This document shows positions 34,813-44,204 of a stretch of 64,000 bases of DNA, piece after piece. Within the stretch, counting starts at the first letter, position 1. Every line of letters starts with the position of its first letter. Source of the DNA: ZC4RG25 sp023428365 (lineage in GTDB: Bacteria > Pseudomonadota > Alphaproteobacteria > Rhizobiales > Hyphomicrobiaceae); NCBI GenBank assembly GCA_050283925.1, contig JBNOAI010000006.1, positions 1-64,000 on the forward strand, in the 5' to 3' direction. The translations under genes and the position numbers were made by a program. The notes below the pieces were generated by a model. It saw only the letters and a program-made list of their open reading frames with translations, did not search any database and had not been told where the DNA came from.

Positions 34813-35187
34813 GCGTTTGCTAGTATTTCAGTTTGAAAGCTAGGTGTTGGCCGTGAGCGGATAATTACTTGCTCAGATTTGTGCAGTCATTTGCAGATCA
34901 CGAAAAGGCGGATTGTACCTAGCATCATGACTGGGTGCCGATCGCTTCGGATACGCGATTTTCTGATGCGGTTTTGACCGAAAGCTAACCATGTCGGGCT
35001 CGTTGCTGTTTGGCAACGGTTACCAAGCAAACACGTCGTATACGCCATAGGCCTTTGTGCTCCTCCGCACCTATGCAATAGCTGAGGCTAAATCGTCAGA
35101 TATCGGACGGGGAGGTGCCGTTCAGTTTTTTGGAGCTTCTGACTGCCTATCCGTTGATATTGTTTAGTTTGTGGGGCGGGGGCCTGC
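34813..35187. other. Intergenic region between phage and surface-protein gene
   Basis: AT-richer than the flanks with no credible gene. A promoter for the downstream surface protein is expected here, but no hexamer pair is convincing. A ggcgggg motif before 35188 could serve as its ribosome binding site. Confidence 0.5.
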
Positions 35188-38100
35188 ATGGGGAATCGTG
35201 TTGTGCGACGGAGTCGCTTGGGAGACGGCCGGTTTCGGTGGATTGTTGGATTTCCTACAACATGCGCAAGGATTGCGATCAGTGCGCTGATTACACTCTG
35301 TGCATTGGCACACCTGAATGAGGCGGCGGCACAGACCCCGACCACAACGACGGTAAGTTCGTCCGGTAGCCCCAGCTATGGCGGCTTGCCGGTTACCTTC
35401 ACGGCGACGGTGAGCGGCATCGGTGGCACACCGACAGGCACGGTCACGTTCTACTGGAACTGTCCGCATACCTGCGGCACGGGTTTTCAGCAAATCGGTA
35501 CCGCTACTCTGTCCGGCGGAACGGCGACGGTCACGCAGACACCGTCCACTTACGGTGGCCTCCAATCGAACTATACGATCCGCGCCATCTACAATGGTGA
35601 CGGCATCCATCAGGCAAGCACCTCGAGTGACTTTACGCAGAGCGTGCAACGGGCCTCCACGACTACGATAGTCTCATCATCCCTGAACCCGAGCACTTTG
35701 GGCGAAGCTGTGACGCTGACGGCTACAGTAACGTCGGACGTTGGAAGCTCCGTCACGGGTCAGATCCGCTTTTATGACGGCGATACTCTTCTGGGTACAT
35801 TTGAACTTGATCCCAGTGGTCAGGCTTCCCTCGCAACGACTTCGCTGGCTGCCGGTTCGCACAACATAACCACTGTGTTCGCAGGTGGTTTTGAACATCT
35901 CGGAAGCACATCACCGGCCTTGGTGCAGTCGGTGACGCTCGGCGCAGGGACCCCGACCACAACGACGGTAAGCTCGTCCGGTAGCCCCAGCTATGGCGGC
36001 TTGCCGGTCACCTTCACAGCAACGGTGAGCGGCACCAGCGGGACACCGACCGGCACCGTCACATTCTATCGGAGCTGTCCGTATACCTGCGGCACGGGAT
36101 TTCAGCAGTTCGGCACCGCTACGCTATCCGGCGGAACGGCGACGATCACGCAGACACTAACTACCTATGGCGGTGGCCAGTCAGCCTACGTGATCCATGC
36201 CATCTACAATGGCGACAGCAGCAATCAGGCGAGTACCTCGGCGGACTTTACGCAGAACGTGCAGAGGGCCTCAACGACGCTGACCGTCTCATCCTCGTCT
36301 AACCCGAGTTCACTCGGCGAGTCGGTGACGCTGACGGCAACGGTGAATTCGATTGGCGGAGCTGCGACATTCTCAAATCTCTACAGTAACGACATTGCCT
36401 TTCACGATGATGGAGCCTTGCTCGGCTATGCGAATATAAACTCCAGTGGGGTCGCAACACTCACAACGGCGTTCTTCACTGAGGGTTCACGCAACATAAC
36501 GGCTGTATTCCGTGGCGCCGGCGAACATCTCGGAAGCACGTCACCGGCCTTGGTGCAGTCGGTGACGCTCGGCGCAGGAACGCCGACCACAACGACGGTA
36601 AGTTCGTCCGGTAGCCCCAGCTATGGCGGCTTGCCGGTTACCTTCACGGCGATGGTGAGCGGTACCAGCGGAACTCCGACCGGCACGGTCACTTTCTACT
36701 GGAGCTGCTCGTATACCTGCGGCACGGGATTTCAGCAGTTCGGCACCGCTACGCTATCCGGCGGAACGGCGACGATCGCGCAGGCGCTGTCCACCTATGG
36801 CGATGGCCAGTCAGCCTATATGATCCGCGCCATCTACAACGGCGACGGCAGCAATCAGGCGAGTACTTCGGCTGACTTTACACAAAACGTGCAGAGACCA
36901 GGAGCAAGCACAACAGTCTCATCATCTTTGAACCCGAGCGCTCTGGGCGAAGCTGTGACGCTGACGGCAACAGTAACGTCAGACGTTGGAAGCACCGTCG
37001 CGGGTGAAGTCCGTTTCTTCGACGGCGACTCGCTCTTAGGGAACTCACTTCTCAATGCCAGTGGTCAGGCCTCTATCACAACGAGTTCCCTAGCTGCGGG
37101 CTCCCACAGCGTTACCGTTCGGTTCCTCAGTTGGTCCGATCACACAAATAGTACGTCGCAACCTCTGCTCCAGGCGGTCAATCAGGGTATGACGGTTTCC
37201 ACGACTGTCCTTACGTCCTCGACCAATCCGAGCGAGTACAATCAAAGCATCACACTAACAGCGACCGTGACTGGCGCGGACGGCCCGCCTTCAGGCACGG
37301 TAACCTTTGCTGATGGCGCCAACATACTGGCCAATGTCACGCTAGCGGGCGGCGTGGCGACGTTTTCGACGTCTGCGCTCTCGATCGGCGCGCGCAATCT
37401 GACGGCATCCTATAACGGCAGCACCGTCTATGCGGTTAGTACCGGAATCCTGACGCAAACTGTAAGCCCGCCGACTATTACCGTGACAACTTCTGTGTTA
37501 CCGTCCGCGACATTCGGTAGTAGCTTTATTGTCCCGGCGTTGACAGCCTCAGGGGGTACTTCGCCATATACGTTCGCAGCAACGGGATTGCCGTCGGGGT
37601 TGACGCTCAACTTAGGCACCGGCGTCATCTCAGGTACACCGACACAATCAGGCACGTTCACTGTCGCGGTCACAGCGACAGACAGCACTCCGGTGCACCA
37701 GGGCGGACCCTTTACCTCGGCGAGTAAAAACCTGTCGCTTGAGGTGGGTCCCGCGACAGTTGCCATCACGACCTCATCGTTACCTGCTGGAAATATCGGT
37801 ACTGCATACACGTCGCCAGCACTCACCGTTTCTGGTGGTACCGCCCCTTACACATTTGCAGAAAGCGGTCTGCCACCGGGACTGTCTCTCAACAACAGTT
37901 CCGGGGCGATCTCGGGGACGCCGACCCAGGCCGGCACCTTTACCGTCGATGTCACTGCGACCGACAGCACGACAGGCGCGAACGGAGGACCGTTCACATC
38001 CACGACGAAGAGCTTATCGCTAGTGATTAATCCGGCGGCTGCCTCCGTCGTGCTCACATCGACACCCAACCCAGCTTTCGAAGGACAGCCAGTTGTTCTC

Positions 38101-39876
38101 ACCGCTACGGTATCGCCCAGTGTCGCTACGGGCACCGTAACATTCCGGGATGGCCCAGATGTCCTTGGGGCAACCTCCCTATCAGGGGGGACGGCAACAT
38201 TGAGCACCGCATCGCTAATGGCGGGCGCACACACGCTCACAGCGACCTACAATGGCGACGCGAGCTATGCGGCCTCTACATCAGCTCCCGTTGGTCAAAC
38301 CGTCACACCTAACGGTACCGTAGTGTTGGCAGTGGCCACATCCGAAGGCGATGGTGCGTTCACCTTCTCGTCGCCGACGTCGCCGCTCAACGTCGCCGTG
38401 ACGAGCAGTGGCGGCAGCGGGCAGAGCGCCTCCATCTCTCTCAACCCCGGCACCTATTCTGTCACCGTCACCCCACCCTCTGGCTTCGGGCTGACCTCGG
38501 TCACGTGTTCTGATGGCGACAGCAACGGCAATGTCGCGGGCCGCAGCGCCGACATCCTGCTTGCCTCTGCGGAAACCGTCATCTGTACGTTCAGCACCGT
38601 CAACTCGGCCAAAAAGACCGTTGAGGTCATAAGCCGGTTCATGGGGCGGCGCGCCGATCTGCTGCTGAGCAACGGTCCTGACTCAAATCGTCAAATCAAC
38701 CGCTTGGTCGAAGCCGGAGGTGGTGTCAACGGTAGTAGCAGTGCGTCGGCGAACCTCCAGGCTGAGCCCAGCACCCGTGTCAACAACTTATCCGATCAGA
38801 GCGCAATCGCCCAGTCCCCGCGCGGAGGCGGACTTGCTGCGTCGTCGGGACGGCTGCGCAGCTTTGCTGAGCGACTCGCGGAAGTCTCAAGCAGCAAAGA
38901 CGAGCCGCACAACGCGCAGCCGTTGTCTCCAATGAAGATGACCGGAAGCAACAACGGTCCGATGCAATTTTCATTTGCAACGAGCCTTGCGCAGATCACT
39001 AAGTTCAGTGCCGATCAGGCAGCACAGAAAGCACAGCTTGACGGCTCGGTGATGGGATTGGGAGCGCTCACTCTTCCTACAAGTCGCCGCAATTTTTCAC
39101 CCTTTGACCTTTGGCTGGAAGGCAAATACTTCCGGTTCGCCGATGATCGCGACGATACCGACAGCGATGGCCATTTCGCTGTTGTCTATCTCGGCGCCGA
39201 TTATGTCGTGAGCCCGTCGTTTCTCATCGGCGCCCTGGTCCAATACGACAGCATGGAGCAGGACTCGACGCGTGAAGCTTACCGCATCAAAGGACGCGGC
39301 TGGATGGCCGGTCCTTATGCGACACTTCGATTATCCGATAACGTCTTCCTGCAGGCTCGCGCCGCCTGGGGCAAATCCGAGAACGATGTAAGTCCGTTTC
39401 TCACCTATACAGATGCCTTCGACAGCACCCGCTGGCTGGTCAGCTCGACGCTTACGGGAACTTGGCAGAACGGGCCCTGGGAAATCCGCCCAAGCGCGAC
39501 CCTCGCCTATATCGAAGATCGCTCCCAATCTTACGTTGACAGCCTCGGCGTGAGCATTCCGGGTGTGACCGTATCTCTCGGTCAATTAAAGGCGGGACCG
39601 CGGTTCTCTTACGGTTTCGAGCCGACCCCTGGGACGCTACTCGATGTGCATCTGGGCGTCGAGGCACTGTGGAACTTCACAAGCAGCGATCAGGTGGCCG
39701 ATTTCGGCGGCACGCTATCAGGACCGGAGGAAGTGCGCGGCCGCGTCGAGCTCGGTCTCACGGCGACATTTGCCAATGGCATCGGCCTTGATGTCGCTGG
39801 CAGTTATGACGGCATTGGCTCAAAGGATTTCGAATCGATTGGTGGTAGAGCTACGCTGCGTATTCCGCTGCAGTGA
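35188..39876 (+). CDS. Giant Ig-repeat autotransporter adhesin-like protein
   Basis: The 1562-aa product has a long signal peptide (IAISALITLCALAHLNEAAA). The passenger has about ten Ig-like domains: three repeats of an A+B pair (A with SSGSPSYGGLPVTFTATVSG and a CxxxC in a CGTGFQQ context; B with NPS-LGE-VTLTATV), one more Big_3-like domain, two He_PIG-type domains (LPSGLTLNLGTGVISGTPTQ and LPPGLSLNNSSGAISGTPTQ) and another Big_3-like domain. A polar Ser/Asn linker follows, then a C-terminal autotransporter beta-barrel from about 1290 (FDLWLEGKYFRFADDRDD ... GGRATLRIPLQ). The last residue is Gln rather than the usual aromatic. It would be displayed on the outer membrane, likely for adhesion. 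It stands alone between the phage terminator and tRNA-Thr. Confidence 0.85.
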   Translation: MGNRVVRRSRLGDGRFRWIVGFPTTCARIAISALITLCALAHLNEAAAQTPTTTTVSSSGSPSYGGLPVTFTATVSGIGGTPTGTVTFYWNCPHTCGTGFQQIGTATLSGGTATVTQTPSTYGGLQSNYTIRAIYNGDGIHQASTSSDFTQSVQRASTTTIVSSSLNPSTLGEAVTLTATVTSDVGSSVTGQIRFYDGDTLLGTFELDPSGQASLATTSLAAGSHNITTVFAGGFEHLGSTSPALVQSVTLGAGTPTTTTVSSSGSPSYGGLPVTFTATVSGTSGTPTGTVTFYRSCPYTCGTGFQQFGTATLSGGTATITQTLTTYGGGQSAYVIHAIYNGDSSNQASTSADFTQNVQRASTTLTVSSSSNPSSLGESVTLTATVNSIGGAATFSNLYSNDIAFHDDGALLGYANINSSGVATLTTAFFTEGSRNITAVFRGAGEHLGSTSPALVQSVTLGAGTPTTTTVSSSGSPSYGGLPVTFTAMVSGTSGTPTGTVTFYWSCSYTCGTGFQQFGTATLSGGTATIAQALSTYGDGQSAYMIRAIYNGDGSNQASTSADFTQNVQRPGASTTVSSSLNPSALGEAVTLTATVTSDVGSTVAGEVRFFDGDSLLGNSLLNASGQASITTSSLAAGSHSVTVRFLSWSDHTNSTSQPLLQAVNQGMTVSTTVLTSSTNPSEYNQSITLTATVTGADGPPSGTVTFADGANILANVTLAGGVATFSTSALSIGARNLTASYNGSTVYAVSTGILTQTVSPPTITVTTSVLPSATFGSSFIVPALTASGGTSPYTFAATGLPSGLTLNLGTGVISGTPTQSGTFTVAVTATDSTPVHQGGPFTSASKNLSLEVGPATVAITTSSLPAGNIGTAYTSPALTVSGGTAPYTFAESGLPPGLSLNNSSGAISGTPTQAGTFTVDVTATDSTTGANGGPFTSTTKSLSLVINPAAASVVLTSTPNPAFEGQPVVLTATVSPSVATGTVTFRDGPDVLGATSLSGGTATLSTASLMAGAHTLTATYNGDASYAASTSAPVGQTVTPNGTVVLAVATSEGDGAFTFSSPTSPLNVAVTSSGGSGQSASISLNPGTYSVTVTPPSGFGLTSVTCSDGDSNGNVAGRSADILLASAETVICTFSTVNSAKKTVEVISRFMGRRADLLLSNGPDSNRQINRLVEAGGGVNGSSSASANLQAEPSTRVNNLSDQSAIAQSPRGGGLAASSGRLRSFAERLAEVSSSKDEPHNAQPLSPMKMTGSNNGPMQFSFATSLAQITKFSADQAAQKAQLDGSVMGLGALTLPTSRRNFSPFDLWLEGKYFRFADDRDDTDSDGHFAVVYLGADYVVSPSFLIGALVQYDSMEQDSTREAYRIKGRGWMAGPYATLRLSDNVFLQARAAWGKSENDVSPFLTYTDAFDSTRWLVSSTLTGTWQNGPWEIRPSATLAYIEDRSQSYVDSLGVSIPGVTVSLGQLKAGPRFSYGFEPTPGTLLDVHLGVEALWNFTSSDQVADFGGTLSGPEEVRGRVELGLTATFANGIGLDVAGSYDGIGSKDFESIGGRATLRIPLQ
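35337..37190 (+). repeat. Three in-frame direct repeats within the adhesin gene
   Basis: A near-identical block beginning at the sequence for PTTTTVSSSG starts at about 35337, 35952 and 36582, with spacings of 615 and 630 nt, both multiples of three. The first about 310 nt of each unit is the most conserved. Such repeats permit copy-number change by recombination and also threaten assembly accuracy. Confidence 0.85.
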
Positions 39877-40175
39877 TGCCGTAACTATCAACGCTCAATT
39901 CCCTGCTCGGACCGAAGCTAATAGCAACAGTAAAGCGTTAGCGAAACGACGCGGCCATGCCACAGGGAGTTCAAACCATCTGGGAATGCAGGATCTGTAG
40001 GTGGGTTGAAGCCGGCTGCTCACAGAGGATTTCCGGCGTCCAGGAGAACAAGGCGTGACACCCGTGTGTCAATGGTGTGCCACACGGCCTGCATGTTGCT
40101 GCACTGTTCTGCACTTTGCCGTGACCACGGCTCCAGGTCAGGTGGACAAAATCCCAGCAATTTCAACGAGAACGA
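39877..40175. other. Gap between adhesin gene and tRNA-Thr with nested inverted repeats
   Basis: No credible gene. It holds the inverted repeat TGACAC-CCGT-GTGTCA (40056-40071), overlapped by CCGTGTG (40062-40068) pairing with CACACGG (40081-40087). It lies on the 3' side of tRNA-Thr, where integrase core or arm sites of a tRNA-targeting element would be expected, but nothing proves this. Confidence 0.4.
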
Positions 40176-40250
<75 letters not shown>

Positions 40251-40347
40251 GAAGGCGAGATGCTTCTCGCGAGCCGGCAGCGCAGAGTTGCGAGCCAGCG
40301 GGGTTCGTCTAACGCATTGCCAACGTCCGCGCAAGCGTGGTTGGCGC

Positions 40348-41067
40348 TTACGGACATCCCAGTGCGTCGGCAAGGCCGGTGAAGCTGTCCGCCACGACGT
40401 CCCATTCCCCCGGCGCAGCGGCGTCAGCCTGCTTCGAGGGGCCATACTCCTTCGGCCGGGCTACGAAACCGGTGCACATCCCCTCGGCCCTCGCGGCGGC
40501 CAGGTCGTAGGAGTGGGCCGCGACCAGCATGACTTTGTGCATGGGAAGATTAAGGATGGACGCGCTGCGCTGATAGGCTTCTGGTTGAGGCTTGTAGGCC
40601 TGGGCTACCTCGGCGCCGAGGATGACATCCCACGGCAGCTTGGCGTTCTTAGCGAGCCGCGTCATTAGCCCGACGTTGCCGTTGGAGAGCGTGCCGATGA
40701 TGAACTTCTGTTTCAAGCGGGTGAGCCCGGCCACGGTATCCGGCCACGGCGTGAGGCGGTGCCATGCCTTGGTGAGATGGTCCTTGTCGTCCTCGGTCAC
40801 GTCAGTCTGGCCGTGGCGAGAGAGCAGGATTTCCAGGTTTTCGCGGTGCAGGACGTCCAGGATCGTCCACGCGCGGCGGCCGGATCGGATCTGCTCCATG
40901 GCGGGCTGGTAGAGGCCGCGCCATTCGTCCGCGAGGGCATCCCAGTCCAGATCGAGGCCTCTGGATTTCCCCCACGTTTCCAGCTCCCGGCTGACGCTGG
41001 AGCGCCAGTCGACAACGGTACCGAAAACGTCGAACAGCAAGGCCTCGACGTGTGTCACGTCGTTCAT
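40348..41067 (-). CDS. Haloacid dehalogenase type II (HAD superfamily)
   Basis: The 239-aa product has the HAD nucleophile in LLFDVFGTVVDW (Asp13), motif II LSNGN, a lysine in YKPQPEAYQ and the C-terminal AAHSYDLAAARAEGM, matching L-2-haloacid dehalogenases. These hydrolyse 2-haloalkanoates, but many members have unknown substrates. Its start overlaps the aroC stop by 4 nt, so it is probably co-transcribed with aroC. Confidence 0.88.
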   Translation of the reverse strand: MNDVTHVEALLFDVFGTVVDWRSSVSRELETWGKSRGLDLDWDALADEWRGLYQPAMEQIRSGRRAWTILDVLHRENLEILLSRHGQTDVTEDDKDHLTKAWHRLTPWPDTVAGLTRLKQKFIIGTLSNGNVGLMTRLAKNAKLPWDVILGAEVAQAYKPQPEAYQRSASILNLPMHKVMLVAAHSYDLAAARAEGMCTGFVARPKEYGPSKQADAAAPGEWDVVADSFTGLADALGCP

Positions 41068-42170
41068 GGCTCAAACCTCCACTGCCCGGTCTGGGCGCGA
41101 TGGAGCAGGGCGTGGTCGGCAAGTACGCAGGCCACCATCGCTTCCCCAACAGGAACCGCACGGATGCCAACGCACGGGTCATGCCGACCCTTGGTCAGAA
41201 TTTCGGTTTCGTTGCCCTGCCGATCGACTGTCCGCCGCGGTGCCAGGATCGAAGATGTCGGTTTGACGGCGAAGCGGCAGACAACCGGCTGGCCGGTGGA
41301 AATGCCTCCCAAAATGCCGCCTGCGTGGTTCGACAGGAACATCGGATGTCCGTCCGGCCCGATCCGCATTTCGTCGGCGTTTTCCTCACCGGATAGCAGG
41401 GCTGCGGCCATGCCTTCACCGATCTCTACGCCCTTGACCGCATTGATGCTCATCAGGGCGCTGACGATATCCTGGTCGAGCTTCCCATAGATGGGCGCCC
41501 CGAGGCCAGCTGGAATGCCCTCGGCAATCACCTCGATCACAGCACCCGCGGACGAGCCGGATTTGCGCACCTGATCGAGAAAACCGGCCCAGGTTTGTAC
41601 GGTGTCGTGGTCGGGGCAGAAGAACGGGTTGCTGTCGATCTCGTCCCAGTTCCAGCGACTCCGGTCGATCTCGTGCGGTCCGATGCGGGTCAGTGCCCCG
41701 CGAATGGTGACGCCGCTGCCCAGCACCTTGCGTGCGATCGCTCCAGCGGCCACACGCATGGCCGTTTCGCGGGCGGAGGAGCGTCCGCCGCCACGATAAT
41801 CGCGGATGCCATATTTCTCGATGTACGTGTAATCCGCGTGACCGGGACGGAATTTGTCTTTGATATCCCCGTAGTCCTTGGAGCGCTGGTCCACATTGCG
41901 GATCACCAGCGAGATCGGGGTGCCGGTCGTCACCTGGCGTCCGCTTTCGTCCTGGAACACGCCGGACATGATCTCCACCTCGTCCGGCTCGCGGCGCTGG
42001 GTGGTGTAGCGGGATTGACCTGGACGGCGGCGGTCGAGATAGATCTGGATTTCCGCAGCCTCGAGCGGAATGCCGGGCGGGCACCCGTCGACGACGCAGC
42101 CGATAGCCGGCCCGTGGCTCTCACCCCAGGTGGTGACGCGGAACAGATGACCGAACGTGTTGTGTGACAT
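41064..42170 (-). CDS. aroC: Chorismate synthase
   Basis: The 368-aa product is a clear AroC: MSHNTFGHLFRVTTWGESHG, RRPGQSRYTTQRREPDEVEI, YRGGGRSSARETAMRVAAGA and the C-terminal KGRHDPCVGIRAVPVGEAM. It converts 5-enolpyruvylshikimate-3-phosphate to chorismate with reduced FMN, the last common step of aromatic amino acid synthesis. Length normal. Confidence 0.97.
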   Translation of the reverse strand: MSHNTFGHLFRVTTWGESHGPAIGCVVDGCPPGIPLEAAEIQIYLDRRRPGQSRYTTQRREPDEVEIMSGVFQDESGRQVTTGTPISLVIRNVDQRSKDYGDIKDKFRPGHADYTYIEKYGIRDYRGGGRSSARETAMRVAAGAIARKVLGSGVTIRGALTRIGPHEIDRSRWNWDEIDSNPFFCPDHDTVQTWAGFLDQVRKSGSSAGAVIEVIAEGIPAGLGAPIYGKLDQDIVSALMSINAVKGVEIGEGMAAALLSGEENADEMRIGPDGHPMFLSNHAGGILGGISTGQPVVCRFAVKPTSSILAPRRTVDRQGNETEILTKGRHDPCVGIRAVPVGEAMVACVLADHALLHRAQTGQWRFEP

Positions 42171-42251
42171 GAGATTTCGCGCCAGCCGATGAAAGATCGC
42201 GTCGGGGAAGGCTTAGCCGACAGCGGCGGACGCAGCAACCTTTGGCGGCGG

Positions 42252-42920
42252 CTATTTCCGGCTTACGCCTAGCCGCTGCAACCCATTGAGAGCTTCCTCG
42301 TTGTCGTCATCCAGCTCCAGCGCCCGGCGGTAATCGGCAATCGCCAGATCACGCTCGCCCTTGGCTTCACGGGCCTCGCCGCGCGCCGACAGGGCATCCT
42401 CATTCTCCGGATCATGCTCCAGCGCCGTGCTGTAGTCGGTGATTGCCTTATCGAAGTCCGACCGAGCCGCATAGATCAGTCCGCGATAGAGCAGGGCTTC
42501 GGTATCTGTGGGATCCAGCCTGATGGCTTCGGTGAAATCGGCAATCGCGAGATCGTCTTTGCCGTCCCGGTCATAGGCCAGCCCGCGATAGTGATACAAA
42601 GCGCGATGTTCGGGGTTCAGCTTGATGGCTTGGCTGTAATCCTCGATGGCATCGGCCAGATTGTTGAGGTCCTCCTGGGCGATACCGCGATTGAGATAGG
42701 CGTCGGCCCGGATTTCGGGGAGTTGGCTGCTGTCGGCAATGACGTTGCTGCAACTTTGCAGTTTGAACTCCGGGAGACTTTCCTCACGTTGGCAACTGGC
42801 GAGGTCGTCGGCTCCGGATTGCGCATTGACCGGCGAGCCGCAGACGGCTGCGAGAACCAGGGAGGCAGCCATGGCCACCGGTCTCCCATATTTCATCATG
42901 CCGAACATGAACGCTGGCAT
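42252..42920 (-). CDS. Exported TPR-repeat protein
   Basis: The ATG at 42920 (MPAFMFGMMKYGRP) has ggagag 8-9 nt upstream and leads a signal peptide ending near GSPVNA; the frame extends to 43013 but without that ribosome binding site. The 222-aa product has about five TPR units (AYLNRGIAQEDLNNLADAIE, ALYHYRGLAYDRDGKDDLAI, ALLYRGLIYAARSDFDKAIT, ALSARGEAREAKGERDLAIA). Probably a periplasmic protein-interaction scaffold; partner unknown. Confidence 0.85.
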   Translation of the reverse strand: MPAFMFGMMKYGRPVAMAASLVLAAVCGSPVNAQSGADDLASCQREESLPEFKLQSCSNVIADSSQLPEIRADAYLNRGIAQEDLNNLADAIEDYSQAIKLNPEHRALYHYRGLAYDRDGKDDLAIADFTEAIRLDPTDTEALLYRGLIYAARSDFDKAITDYSTALEHDPENEDALSARGEAREAKGERDLAIADYRRALELDDDNEEALNGLQRLGVSRK

Positions 42921-43263
42921 CCTGCGCTCTCCGCGAGAAGCTGTACCTTGATCCCTGGACCTCATTATGCCTGACCTGGGCCGATCCAGTCTCATTGATC
43001 CGTTCGCGATCATAGCGATTCGTTAATGCAGCATACGGCGCTAGGCGCGGGCCATTTATGCACCAATGATTGAGTCGTGGACGGGCAAGTCGGCGATGCC
43101 CACGTGACAACCAGCAAAACCCCGGGGTACTCACGCATCTGCGTATCCACGATTCGTAGCATCGTGGGATCGGGCGTGCCAGCGCGTGGGCACATCCGCT
43201 TCCCGCCAGCCACGCGTGGAAACCGACGGAACGCCGCCAGCATGCTGGAGTGTGAGGTCGGTC
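42921..43263. other. Intergenic stretch without recognised gene
   Basis: Lies between the TPR gene (minus) and the small candidate ORF at 43264. No reading frame with natural composition or ribosome binding site was found. It presumably holds the promoter of the TPR gene. Confidence 0.4.
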
Positions 43264-43395
43264 GTGAAGGTTACAGCGCGGCTGCGGGAGATGCTCCAAG
43301 GTCGTGCTCAAGTCCCGGTTCCGCTGATGCTGGCGGACTGGAAATCCTGGTTTGAACGCGGACTGAGCACCCTCGTTTGGTATCGGGATTGTTAA
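43264..43395 (+). CDS. Candidate 43-aa small ORF before a terminator
   Basis: GTG 43264 begins a peptide (VKVTARLREMLQGRAQ ... FERGLSTLVWYRDC) of natural composition, with a gagg motif about 10 nt upstream. Its TAA is 6 nt before an intrinsic terminator. It could equally be part of a small non-coding RNA. No family recognised. Confidence 0.3.
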   Translation: MKVTARLREMLQGRAQVPVPLMLADWKSWFERGLSTLVWYRDC

Positions 43396-43400
43396 AATCG

Positions 43401-43431
43401 AGAGCCGGAGCGCCGCTGCTCCGGCTCTTTT
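43401..43431 (+). terminator. Intrinsic terminator
   Basis: GAGCCGGAG (43402-43410) pairs with CTCCGGCTC (43419-43427), with inner C-G pairing, and is followed by TTTT (43428-43431). An AAAA on the left side means it might also work weakly for the histidine phosphatase transcript on the minus strand. Confidence 0.8.
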
Positions 43432-43472
43432 CATTTGCGGACGAGTTGTGGCCTAACGGGCTGAGTGATCGC

Positions 43473-44060
43473 TCAATGCCACTCCATATGGCCCTTGCGC
43501 AGAACCAGAACCTTATCCTGCGGAACGCTGAGATCGGGGATCTCTCGCGGGTCGAGGTCGAGCAGGTGGCCGCGTAGCGCTCTGCTCACACCGCCGTGAG
43601 ACACGACGACCGCGCTTCCCTGAAGCTCCTGGAGCCACGAGACGGAGCGGTTGGTCAGATCGCGGTAGCTCTCGCCGCCACGTGGACACCAGCCGAATGC
43701 GTCAGCCATGCGCTCTTTGTAGCCGGCGGGATCGCGGTCGGGCAGTTCGGACCAGGTCAACCCTTCCCAGTGTCCGAAGTGAATCTCCTTCAGCCGGTCG
43801 TCAAAGCTAAAGGCCGACCGGTCCAGCCCCATCGCTTCGCGCACGATTTCCATCGTTTCGCGCGTCCGGCTGAGTGGGCTGGCGATGAACGAGACGGCCG
43901 CCGGATCTTTGATCAGGGCTTTCAGCGTTTGGCCGTTACGCGCCGCCTGACCGCGTCCGACAGCGTTCAGACTGATGTCTGTTTGTCCTTGGAGACGCCG
44001 CGCCGCGTTCCAGTCGGTTTCGCCATGGCGGACGAAGTAGAGTGTGAGATCCCCCCGCAT
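43473..44060 (-). CDS. Histidine phosphatase family protein (phosphoglycerate-mutase-like)
   Basis: The 195-aa product has the RHG signature (LYFVRHGETDWNAARRLQGQ), SPLSRTRETMEI, FGHWEGLTWSELP and a second catalytic histidine in VVSHGGVSRAL. It is a soluble phosphatase of the cofactor-dependent mutase superfamily; the substrate cannot be told from sequence. Lies next to fabI, a common neighbourhood in Hyphomicrobiales. Confidence 0.9.
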   Translation of the reverse strand: MRGDLTLYFVRHGETDWNAARRLQGQTDISLNAVGRGQAARNGQTLKALIKDPAAVSFIASPLSRTRETMEIVREAMGLDRSAFSFDDRLKEIHFGHWEGLTWSELPDRDPAGYKERMADAFGWCPRGGESYRDLTNRSVSWLQELQGSAVVVSHGGVSRALRGHLLDLDPREIPDLSVPQDKVLVLRKGHMEWH

Positions 44061-44204
44061 AGTCCTGCAATCCTCGGTGTTGGCTTCTGGATTTCAGGCT
44101 GTATAGAGCAGATCAAGGCAAAGCGGTAATGCGTCCAGTCCGCCCGCGCGGATCGGCACGGACGGGGACGCATTCAGCAAGGGCGAAAGTCAGTCGACCG
44201 TCGT

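Noticed and set aside
34853..34864. GTGAGCGGATAA, identical to half of the lac operator
   Set aside because: Only one half is present, there is no LacI-type gene nearby, and a 12-mer match is plausible by chance.
40056..40087. Overlapping inverted repeats near the tRNA as an att core
   Set aside because: No second copy was found in the window and no integrase is visible; kept only as a note in the gap entry.
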